Below, piece after piece: positions 1-6,301 of a stretch of DNA of 12,161 nucleotides (the first letter of the stretch is position 1; the number at the start of each line of letters is the position of its first letter). Source of the stretch: Alphaproteobacteria bacterium (lineage in GTDB: Bacteria; Pseudomonadota; Alphaproteobacteria; Micropepsales; Micropepsaceae); assembly GCA_028869725.1 (NCBI GenBank), contig JAGWRJ010000327.1, positions 1 through 12,161 of the forward strand, given 5' to 3'. Both the position numbers and the translations under genes were made by a program. Below the pieces are notes generated by a model, which was not told the origin of the DNA, did no database searches, and saw only the letters and a list, made by a program, of their open reading frames with translations.

Positions 1-969
1 CCCCCGCGCCGTTGCGGCCCGTCTCACCGCCTCTTCAAAGTTGAGCAGACAGAGATAGTTTTCCCGACCTTTGCGCACCACCGCCTTTTCGTCACGCTCG
101 GCAGGATCGGGCCAGAGCCGCGCGATTTCGCCCATGATCTGGCGCTGCAGGTTGCGGGTGTAGGTCGAAAGCCAGAGGCCAGGCCCGTTGCGTTCCGCCC
201 ACAGGCTGGCGGGCGCAAGATAGCCAAGGGTTTTGCCGGTACCGGTACCGGCCTCGATCAGGGCCAGACGCGGCACACCCGCCCGCTCGCGCGGACCAAA
301 GGCGTAGGCCGCCGCCGCCGCATAGTCGGACTGTTCGGGACGGCCTTCCCCTCTGTCCCCGATCAAGGCCGCAAGACGCGCGCGGGCTTCGGAGGGATCA
401 ACCGGTGCGGAGCCCGGCTTGTCGGGAAGAGGCTCGTCTTCCCATTTGCCGAGCCGGCGCCAGACGTCAAAGCCTGCGACCTCCGAGCGCGCGGCTTTGG
501 GGGTGCCAAGGCGCGCCAGGATGTCAGGAGCCCAGCGCCAGCCGGCGGCAGCGAGCGCCTGCGCAAGCTGCTGGGCGCCGTCGCGCTCCTCGGCCGCCAT
601 GGTGCTCACCTCCTCGAGCAGGCGGCGTGCCGCCGCATGCAGGCTGCACGCTTGTTCTGCCGCGTTGGCGGGCGGCGGCAGCGACAGCGCCCGTGCAACA
701 CCGCCGGCGCTGGCAATGCAGGGTTCAGCCGGTCGCACAAAGGCGAACAACTCGAGGATATCGAAGACGGGTTGGCTCACCTGTTCCTTGAGACGGCCGG
801 CAACGAAGGGAGCGTGGGCAACAAGTACCGCGCCTGATTTGAACAGCGCTCTTGCGTCGGCACCCTCAAGACGGGCGGTGTCTCCGGTCGCGGTCGCGGT
901 CACGCCCCCGCCAATCGTGGGCACCAGCGCCAGCGCGCCAACAAACGTCGAATCCGATTGCAAGGACAT
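1..969 (-). CDS. DinG/Rad3-type ATP-dependent DNA helicase, N-terminal part (runs off the left edge)
   Basis: An open frame of 323 codons starts at ATG 969-967 and has no stop before base 1, so only the N-terminal third or so of a ~900-residue protein is present. Superfamily 2 XPD/DinG helicases unwind DNA 5' to 3' with ATP and carry an iron-sulphur cluster. Visible hallmarks are a Q-motif-like RPEQ (210-213), Walker A EAGTGTGKT (239-247), STYTRNLQ (268-275, motif Ia region) and KGRENYLC (300-307), whose Cys307 matches the first Fe-S ligand of the family. Residues about 30-120 resemble a DnaQ-like exonuclease (LVAHAPF at 49-55, VFDILEL at 68-74), but the usual acidic residues are mostly missing. 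The start lies 40 nt after the histidine-kinase stop on the same strand, so the two are probably cotranscribed. No strong Shine-Dalgarno is visible. The helicase family is clear; the exact subfamily (DinG versus YoaA-like) is not. Confidence 0.88.
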   Translation of the reverse strand, partial: MSLQSDSTFVGALALVPTIGGGVTATATGDTARLEGADARALFKSGAVLVAHAPFVAGRLKEQVSQPVFDILELFAFVRPAEPCIASAGGVARALSLPPPANAAEQACSLHAAARRLLEEVSTMAAEERDGAQQLAQALAAAGWRWAPDILARLGTPKAARSEVAGFDVWRRLGKWEDEPLPDKPGSAPVDPSEARARLAALIGDRGEGRPEQSDYAAAAAYAFGPRERAGVPRLALIEAGTGTGKTLGYLAPASLWAERNGPGLWLSTYTRNLQRQIMGEIARLWPDPAERDEKAVVRKGRENYLCLLNFEEAVRRAATARG

Positions 970-1008
970 TGCCCGATCATGCAGAGGCAGGCCGCGATGG
1001 GAAGGGCC

Positions 1009-3150
1009 TTACGCTGCCAGATCCGGATAGAGCGTGGTCAGCGCCTTGCGGACCCGGTGATGTTCGCTCGTCACCGCCTCGACCGCGCGGACAAGATCCC
1101 CGGCGTCGTCACCTTCGCGCACCTTCTGGGTCACGCCGCGCGCCGCTGCGGTCAGTGCCGAAAGTCCAAGGCCGCCTGCCGCGCCAGCGATGTCCTGCGC
1201 CAGCCGGCTGGCCTCGTCCCAGCGTCCGTCCCGGGACGCCGCTTCAAGGGCCCTGCTCAGTTCCTCCGCGCCCTTGACGTAGGACTGCAGGATTTCGAGC
1301 AGGGTCGAAAGACCGAGCGATTTTTCGAGGCCTGCGAAGGCCTCAGCATCAATTGCAGGGGTCTGCAACGCCGGTACCGGCGCATCGCCGCTGCGCCCGA
1401 CCATGTCGCCGAGACTGGCGTAAAGCGCACCGGGCGCAGCCGGCCAGCGCAGAATCTGCCGCGCAACCACCGACATCGGCATGCCCGCAGACATGAGCGC
1501 GAGCACCGGGGTCTTGAGCCCGGGGATCGCTGCCAGCGCATCGGCGGCACTGGCCGCAGCGATGATCGCATCAAACTGTTCGCGCGCGGCAACGGCAAAG
1601 GCCTCTTCCGTGCTCGTGACCACGCGCACGTCATTGCCAAACGGCTCGACCAGCGCCGCGATCTGCTGGGCGGTCGTGTGGTCTGCGAGAGCGACAAGAA
1701 CATGAATGCCTGACGGCGGCGGGGCTTCGGCGGCGATCGGGGCACTGATGTCGGGCGCGGACTGCACCGTCCCCGACGCCGGAACTGCAAACCAGAAGGT
1801 GGCACCTTCGCCGGGCGCGCTGGCAAAGCCGATGACGCCATGCATCGATTCGACAAGACGCTTGGCCACCGCCAGTCCAAGTCCTGCGCCGTCATGCCGT
1901 TTGGCATAGGAGGCATCGCTCTGGTGGAACGGCTCGAACAGATGCTGGGCTGCCTCGCGCGCGAGGCCGAGCCCGGTATCGATCACCGAAAACCGTATCT
2001 GCGGGCCAAATTCCGGTTCCTCGATGGCTTCGGCACGCAGCTCGACACCACCGCGGTCCGTATATTTGAGCGCATTGTCTGCGAGCTTCATCAGCACCTG
2101 GCGCAAGCGGCGCGGATCGGCGTGGGCCCTGGGCAGCGTCGGTGGTGCGCTGATCGACAGCCGCAGCTGCTTTTCCCAGGCGCGGGGCTGAAGCAGACGC
2201 GCGACGGTGCGTACGGTTTCAGCGGGATCGCAGTCCTGCGCCAGATTGGCATCGGGAATCTCGCTGCCTGAGAGTGTCAGGACATCGTCGAGCAGGGTCT
2301 TAAGCCCGCGTCCGGCCTCGATCACCACCTGGATATGACTTTTCTGCGTGCGATCAAGGTCACTGCGTTCGAGCAACTGGGCCATGCCCAAAAGCGCGTT
2401 CAGCGCTGTGCGGATCTCATGACTGATATTGGCAATGAAGACCGTCTTGGCGCGCGTAGAGGCTTCGGCGATATCGCGGGCTTCTTCGGCAGCCTGCTTT
2501 TGCGCCGACAGCGAGGTTACAAGGGCCGTATTTGCCTGGCGCAGCACCAGGGCTTCATCGAGCATCTCGGTGAAACGGGCACAGTAGGAGTAGAGAGCCG
2601 CACCGAAGAAGAGCACGAGGACACCGGTCATCGCCGCGTAGGCTTCGGTTTCGCAGAACAGCCGCACGGACAGGGGAACCAGGGCTGGAATCACGAAGGC
2701 CAGAAAGGCCGGGCGATAGGCGGAGCGGGCGATGAATTCCACCGTGGTGACGCCAAGAAGGCCGAGACACAGATAGGCCTGGGCGACGTAAAGATGCGGT
2801 ATGAACCACAGATAACCACCGCCCACGCCCCAGACGAGCCCTGCGAGCGCCGAAAGGACAGTGTAGCGCCGGGCCCAGGGCAGCGGATCGGCATTGCTGG
2901 AGCGCTGGTCAAAGCGGGCCGCCAGACGAAACGTCGCCAGACTGATGATGATGGCAAGAAGAAGGGGCGCCGCGGTCACGAACAGAGGCAGATGGCGGGG
3001 GCCCAGCAGGGTCGCAGCCACGCACAATGCCGCAAAGGGCAGAAACAGACATTGCCGCCCCAGGCTGAACAGGACTGCCACACGCCCCGCAGCGAGGGCC
3101 TGCGCATCGGCGCCCTGGCGCGAAGCTGGCGGTAGGCTGGGCTCTTGCAT
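1009..3150 (-). CDS. Membrane-bound hybrid histidine kinase with degenerate receiver and Hpt domains
   Basis: This 713-residue sensor kinase would autophosphorylate in response to an unknown signal at the inner membrane. About six hydrophobic segments lie in residues 28-190, followed by a charged, probably coiled-coil linker (195-235). The HisKA domain carries the H-box SHEIRTALN with His244; the usual Pro after HEIRT is Ala249. The HATPase domain has an N-box Asn359, DTGLGL (391-396) and GAGLGL (421-426), so ATP binding looks intact. A receiver-like domain (about 482-585) lacks the acidic pocket and the phospho-acceptor Asp (AIIAAAS, Ala at about 532). A C-terminal Hpt-like domain (about 592-710) reads RLAQDIAGAAG where RLAHxLKGxxG is normal, so the acceptor His is Gln652. 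ATG 3150 is preferred because GGGGAG sits 7 nt upstream; GTG at 3165 would add five residues. The dinG-like helicase follows 40 nt downstream; lysK is divergent. The cognate response regulator is not in the window. Confidence 0.9.
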   Translation of the reverse strand: MQEPSLPPASRQGADAQALAAGRVAVLFSLGRQCLFLPFAALCVAATLLGPRHLPLFVTAAPLLLAIIISLATFRLAARFDQRSSNADPLPWARRYTVLSALAGLVWGVGGGYLWFIPHLYVAQAYLCLGLLGVTTVEFIARSAYRPAFLAFVIPALVPLSVRLFCETEAYAAMTGVLVLFFGAALYSYCARFTEMLDEALVLRQANTALVTSLSAQKQAAEEARDIAEASTRAKTVFIANISHEIRTALNALLGMAQLLERSDLDRTQKSHIQVVIEAGRGLKTLLDDVLTLSGSEIPDANLAQDCDPAETVRTVARLLQPRAWEKQLRLSISAPPTLPRAHADPRRLRQVLMKLADNALKYTDRGGVELRAEAIEEPEFGPQIRFSVIDTGLGLAREAAQHLFEPFHQSDASYAKRHDGAGLGLAVAKRLVESMHGVIGFASAPGEGATFWFAVPASGTVQSAPDISAPIAAEAPPPSGIHVLVALADHTTAQQIAALVEPFGNDVRVVTSTEEAFAVAAREQFDAIIAAASAADALAAIPGLKTPVLALMSAGMPMSVVARQILRWPAAPGALYASLGDMVGRSGDAPVPALQTPAIDAEAFAGLEKSLGLSTLLEILQSYVKGAEELSRALEAASRDGRWDEASRLAQDIAGAAGGLGLSALTAAARGVTQKVREGDDAGDLVRAVEAVTSEHHRVRKALTTLYPDLAA

Positions 3151-3218
3151 TGACGCACTCCCCACCGCGAGCCTAGCTTCGGCCCCCTTTCGGAAGCCTT
3201 AAACCTCTCGTTGCACGC
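3151..3218. promoter_or_regulatory. Divergent 68-bp region between the histidine kinase and lysK
   Basis: Both flanking genes read outward, so promoters for each must lie here or overlap the coding starts. On the minus strand GGGGAG (3158-3163) is a good ribosome-binding site for the kinase ATG. On the plus strand no Shine-Dalgarno precedes lysK. The only AT-rich pocket is CCTTAAAC (3197-3204), which could be a -10 element placing transcription very close to the lysK ATG. No convincing -35 was found. The promoter assignment is inference. Confidence 0.3.
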
Positions 3219-4826
3219 ATGACATCCGACCTCCCCCTTCCTGCCGCTCTTGCTGCCCGCGCCTGGCCCTTCGAGGAGGCACGCAAGGTTCTCGCGCGCG
3301 TCGAACGGCAGATTGCGAGCGGCAAGGAGGTCCCAGAGGTCCGTTTCGAGACCGGTTATGGTCCGTCCGGACTGCCCCATATCGGTACATTCGGCGAAGT
3401 GGCCCGCACCACCTGGGTACGCCGGGCCTTTGAGCGGCTGAGCCCAATTCCGACCCGCCTGATCGCGATGTCCGACGACATGGATGGCCTGCGCAAGGTT
3501 CCCGACAATGTGCCCAACAAGGAGATGATGGCCCAGCATCTGGGCAAGCCCCTGACGGCCATTCCCGATCCTTTCGGCACCCACGAGAGCTACGGGCGCA
3601 ACATGAACGCGCGCCTGTGTGCCTTCCTTGATCGTTTCGGTTTCGAATACGACTTCCGTAGTGCGACCGACATGTACAAGTCCGGCATCTACGATGCGGC
3701 GCTGCTGCGGGTTCTGGCCAAATACGATGAGGTGATGGCGGTGATGCTGCCTACCCTGGGCGACGAGCGGCGTGAGACCTATTCGCCCTTCCTGCCCATA
3801 AGTCCGCGATCGGGAAAAGTGCTGCTGGCACGGGTAGTGGGCCGGGACGTGGCGCGCGGTACCATCACCTATATCGAGGAGGATGGCAGTGAAGAGACCG
3901 TTCCGGTGACTGGCGGCCACTGCAAGCTGCAGTGGAAGCCCGATTTCGGCATGCGCTGGGCCGCACTCGGAATCGATTACGAGATGTATGGCAAGGATCA
4001 TCTGCCGTCGCAGCCGCTATATGACCGGATCTGCCGCATCGCCGGTGGCGAGCCTCCCGAGCATTTTGTCTTCGAGCTGTTTCTCGACGAACATGGCCAG
4101 AAAATTTCCAAGTCCAAAGGCAACGGGCTTTCGATCGACGAGTGGCTCACCTATGGGCCGGAAGAGAGCATTGCCCTCTTCATGTTCCAGAAGCCGAAGG
4201 CAGCAAAAAAGCTCTATTTCGATCAGATTCCGAAGGCAGTCGACGACTACATCGCGCTTCTTGATGCCTATCGCGGCCTTGTTGGCCCTGAGGCGCAGCT
4301 GGAGAGCCCGATCTGGCATCTGCATAACGGCAAGCCGCCGGCCGAACACTATCCGGTCAGTTTTGCCCTCCTGCTCAATCTGGTGAGCGCCTCCAACGCC
4401 CATAACCGGGACGTGCTCTGGGGCTTCATCCGCGCCTATGCACCTGAGGCAAGCCCTGAACACAATCCAGGTCTTGACCGGCTGGTGGATCACGCCATCC
4501 GCTATTACGAAGATTTCGTACGACCGCATAAGAAATTTCGCGCACCCGACGCCAAGGAGCGTGCTGCGCTTGCGGAGCTTGCCGATCAGCTTGAGGCGAT
4601 GGGTGACGAGCGCGACGGCGAAAAGGTTCAGTTCGAGGTCTATGAGATCGGCAAGCGCCATGCTTTCGAACCGCTGCGCGACTGGTTCAGGGCCATCTAT
4701 GAAGTCGTGATCGGCCAAAGCCAGGGACCGCGCTTTGGCTCCTTTGCCGCACTTTTTGGCTGCGCCCAGACTGCCAACCTGATCCGTCGGGCCCTGGCCG
4801 GCGCGTTTCTCGGACCCGAAGCATGA
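3219..4826 (+). CDS. lysK: Class I lysyl-tRNA synthetase
   Basis: The 535-residue product attaches lysine to tRNA-Lys using ATP (EC 6.1.1.6) in the cytoplasm. It is the class I, archaeal-type enzyme, unrelated in fold to the class II LysS of most bacteria; alphaproteobacteria and spirochaetes are known to carry it. The class I signatures are present: the HIGH-like motif in GPSGLPHIGTFGE (48-60, PHIG 53-56) and the KMSKS-like KISKS (295-299), separated by a Rossmann core with MSDDMDGLRKVP (84-95). The alpha-helical anticodon-binding region follows. The length fits the family, so the gene looks intact. The first ATG is used; it has no recognisable Shine-Dalgarno and follows the divergent kinase closely. 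The TGA stop overlaps the next ATG (ATGA at 4823-4826), implying translational coupling. No class II lysS is visible here to compare. Confidence 0.96.
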   Translation: MTSDLPLPAALAARAWPFEEARKVLARVERQIASGKEVPEVRFETGYGPSGLPHIGTFGEVARTTWVRRAFERLSPIPTRLIAMSDDMDGLRKVPDNVPNKEMMAQHLGKPLTAIPDPFGTHESYGRNMNARLCAFLDRFGFEYDFRSATDMYKSGIYDAALLRVLAKYDEVMAVMLPTLGDERRETYSPFLPISPRSGKVLLARVVGRDVARGTITYIEEDGSEETVPVTGGHCKLQWKPDFGMRWAALGIDYEMYGKDHLPSQPLYDRICRIAGGEPPEHFVFELFLDEHGQKISKSKGNGLSIDEWLTYGPEESIALFMFQKPKAAKKLYFDQIPKAVDDYIALLDAYRGLVGPEAQLESPIWHLHNGKPPAEHYPVSFALLLNLVSASNAHNRDVLWGFIRAYAPEASPEHNPGLDRLVDHAIRYYEDFVRPHKKFRAPDAKERAALAELADQLEAMGDERDGEKVQFEVYEIGKRHAFEPLRDWFRAIYEVVIGQSQGPRFGSFAALFGCAQTANLIRRALAGAFLGPEA

Positions 4827-5590
4827 AACGGGGGTGGATCGCAGCCGCGCTCATCATCGCCGCGCCCTGTCTGGCACAGGCACCCTCACCGCGGGCGCTC
4901 TATATCGCCGGCCAGTACGATGCCGCGATCCGGGCAGGCTATGCGCAGCATGACAGCGAAGGACTGACCGAGGCGGCGCGCGCCGCGCTCGCCAAAGAGC
5001 GTCTCGACAAAAATCCCTGCCTGTCCTGTCTGAAGATCGCCGAAGCCTATGCGCGCGCGGCGATTGCGGCAGATCCCAAGGCTGCCCTGCCGCGCGTCTA
5101 TCTTGCCGCCATCCTTGGCTATGAAGCCCGCATCATCGGTGTTCTGGCCGCCGAGGCCAAAGGCTTCGCCGGCGAGGCCAGGGACAATCTCAAGATTGCG
5201 TTGCGCTATCATCCCCACAACGCTTTTGCCCTGGCAGCGATGGGCGGCTGGAACATCGGTGTCGTCGATGGCGGTGGTGCCATGCTTGCCGATCTCATGT
5301 ATGGCGCGAGCACCGAAGCGGGCATTGCCTATTACCACAAGGCCTTCGCGGCAGACCCGACAAGCATCGTACCGCGCTTCGAATACGTGCTCTCGCTCTC
5401 GTCGCTGGATCGGACCCACTACGCATCGCAGATCAGCAGGGCGCTTGAGCTTGTCGCGCATGGAACGCCGCGTACTGCCTATGAGAAGGTCATGCAGGGG
5501 CAGGCGCACCAGCTCCTTGCGCTGTGGGACCAGGCCAACTGGTCAGACTATCAGCGGCTCGTACACCAGATTCAGGGCTATCCCGACTGA
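4823..5590 (+). CDS. Secreted TPR-like protein of unknown function, coupled to lysK
   Basis: The 255-residue product begins with a typical Sec signal peptide: Lys-Arg, a hydrophobic core to about residue 18, and probable cleavage after AQA (18-20). Cys16 is not in a good lipobox, so a soluble periplasmic protein is more likely than a lipoprotein. The mature part is helical and Ala-rich, with tetratricopeptide-like helix pairs, for example around 113-140 (GEARDNLKIALRYHPHNAFA) and 163-183 (STEAGIAYYHKAFAADPTSI). A CLSC motif (Cys66, Cys69) could be a disulphide. No catalytic motif is recognised and I assign no function. Translation starts inside the lysK stop (ATGA), without its own Shine-Dalgarno, so the two are cotranscribed and coupled. 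The TGA stop abuts the stop of the convergent S24 regulator with no spacer. Confidence 0.85.
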   Translation: MKRGWIAAALIIAAPCLAQAPSPRALYIAGQYDAAIRAGYAQHDSEGLTEAARAALAKERLDKNPCLSCLKIAEAYARAAIAADPKAALPRVYLAAILGYEARIIGVLAAEAKGFAGEARDNLKIALRYHPHNAFALAAMGGWNIGVVDGGGAMLADLMYGASTEAGIAYYHKAFAADPTSIVPRFEYVLSLSSLDRTHYASQISRALELVAHGTPRTAYEKVMQGQAHQLLALWDQANWSDYQRLVHQIQGYPD

Positions 5591-6184
5591 TCACTGCGAC
5601 GCAAGGACAATGCGATGCATGAGCACGATATCCTCGCGTTCGAGCACCACGTCGCGGCCACCATCCAGACCTGTGGAAAATCCCACGCGCCCCTCTGTCA
5701 TCGCGCCAAGCCGCCGGAGCAGAATCGCACCATGGCGGGTCTTGACCATGACCCGATGGCCCTTGCGCAGCTGTGCTGATGGCGAGATCACGAGCTGGTC
5801 GCCCTTGCGATAATGTGGACGATAGGCATCGCTGCGCAGCTCGACCGCATAGGCATCCTCAGACAGCTCCGGGATCACCGCGCTCCTGGCGCCACCTTTG
5901 TCCGGCACAGCCGGCTCCTGCCCCATCTCTGCGCCCGGAGCCTGCGCTTCCGGCGCCGCGCGGTACAGCGCAAGCAGTTCCGGTACGCTGACATTGAGGG
6001 CCGCAAGCGCCTTGGCGATACTTTCCGTCGAAGGCCAGCGCGGCTTACCGGCCGCCATGCGCTTGGACGGGTTGAAAGTGGTGGGATCAAGGCCGGCGCG
6101 CTTGGCAAGACCGGACGGCGACAGGCCGTGGCTGCGGGCGAGTGCATCAATCGCCTGCCAGATTTGCGCATGGTTAAAGGACAT
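5591..6184 (-). CDS. Cro/C1-type HTH regulator with a protease-dead S24 (LexA-like) domain
   Basis: A 197-residue transcriptional regulator. Residues 8-72 form a helix-turn-helix domain (LAKRAGLDPTTFNPSKR at 26-42, RWPSTESIAKAL at 49-60), a pattern known from an alphaproteobacterial HTH-S24 family. Residues about 110-195 match the S24/LexA C-terminal fold (YRPHYRKGDQLVIS, 121-134; RKGHRVMVK, 140-148). In active members a GDSM-type Ser and a downstream Lys perform self-cleavage; aligned here they are Ala120 (SDAYRP) and Arg157 (LLRRLG). The domain should therefore serve dimerisation or ligand sensing, not autoproteolysis. ATG 6184 is chosen because the HTH begins directly after it; AAAGAGA lies about 10 nt upstream. 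The frame stays open far upstream but that part is antisense to pyrD. The gene is divergent from pyrD across 117 bp and convergent with the TPR gene. Its targets are unknown; autoregulation or control of pyrD is possible. Confidence 0.9.
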   Translation of the reverse strand: MSFNHAQIWQAIDALARSHGLSPSGLAKRAGLDPTTFNPSKRMAAGKPRWPSTESIAKALAALNVSVPELLALYRAAPEAQAPGAEMGQEPAVPDKGGARSAVIPELSEDAYAVELRSDAYRPHYRKGDQLVISPSAQLRKGHRVMVKTRHGAILLRRLGAMTEGRVGFSTGLDGGRDVVLEREDIVLMHRIVLASQ

Positions 6185-6253
6185 CAGCACCGGATCTCTT
6201 TCAGCGGCCGCGTTTCTAAAGTAGGAGGGAGCTCCGAGGCAAGCCGCCGCCGT

Positions 6254-6280
6254 GCAGGAGGGGTTTCGCTCCGTTCCTGC
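6254..6280 (+). promoter_or_regulatory. Hairpin in the pyrD leader
   Basis: GCAGGA (6254-6259) is the exact reverse complement of TCCTGC (6275-6280). Inside it GGGG can pair with CTCC (one G-U) around a TTTCG loop, leaving a two-nucleotide bulge. This gives a stem of about ten pairs ending five nucleotides before the pyrD Shine-Dalgarno. The TCCT of the 3' arm could instead pair with AGGA in the Shine-Dalgarno (6287-6290), so the two pairings are mutually exclusive. The hairpin is seen in the sequence; a regulatory role is inference. Confidence 0.4.
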
Positions 6281-6285
6281 CCGCG

Positions 6286-6293
6286 TAGGAGGT
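6286..6293 (+). promoter_or_regulatory. Strong ribosome-binding site that fixes the pyrD start
   Basis: TAGGAGGT is a near-perfect Shine-Dalgarno, 8 nt before ATG 6302. It decides the start against the longer upstream-open frame, which would extend through the divergent regulator. Confidence 0.85.
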
Positions 6294-6301
6294 CCCGCCC
6301 C

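Noticed and set aside
234..252. Tandem GGTACC repeat
   Set aside because: It encodes the Gly-Thr-Gly-Thr-Gly part of the helicase Walker A motif, so the codons explain it.
419..1030. Plus-strand open frames opposite the helicase N-terminus
   Set aside because: Ser/Arg/Ala-rich shadow; the minus strand carries the Walker A and Fe-S cysteine signatures.
2335..3135. Long plus-strand open frame (266 codons) opposite the histidine kinase
   Set aside because: Composition is Arg/Gly/Gln-rich with no recognisable domain; it is the antisense shadow of a well-supported kinase in a GC-rich genome.
2976..4001. 341-codon minus-strand open frame across the divergent region and lysK
   Set aside because: It crosses the kinase promoter and is antisense to the conserved catalytic core of lysK. 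No domain or ribosome-binding site supports it.
4017..4718. 233-codon minus-strand open frame opposite the 3' half of lysK
   Set aside because: Antisense shadow of lysK with no family resemblance.
4823..4885. Lipoprotein signal in the TPR-like protein
   Set aside because: Cys16 is preceded by Ala-Ala-Pro, which is a poor lipobox, and AQA at 18-20 is a good Sec cleavage site.
5813..6301. N-terminal extension of PyrD through the S24 gene
   Set aside because: It is antisense to the regulator, and a strong Shine-Dalgarno fixes the start at 6302.
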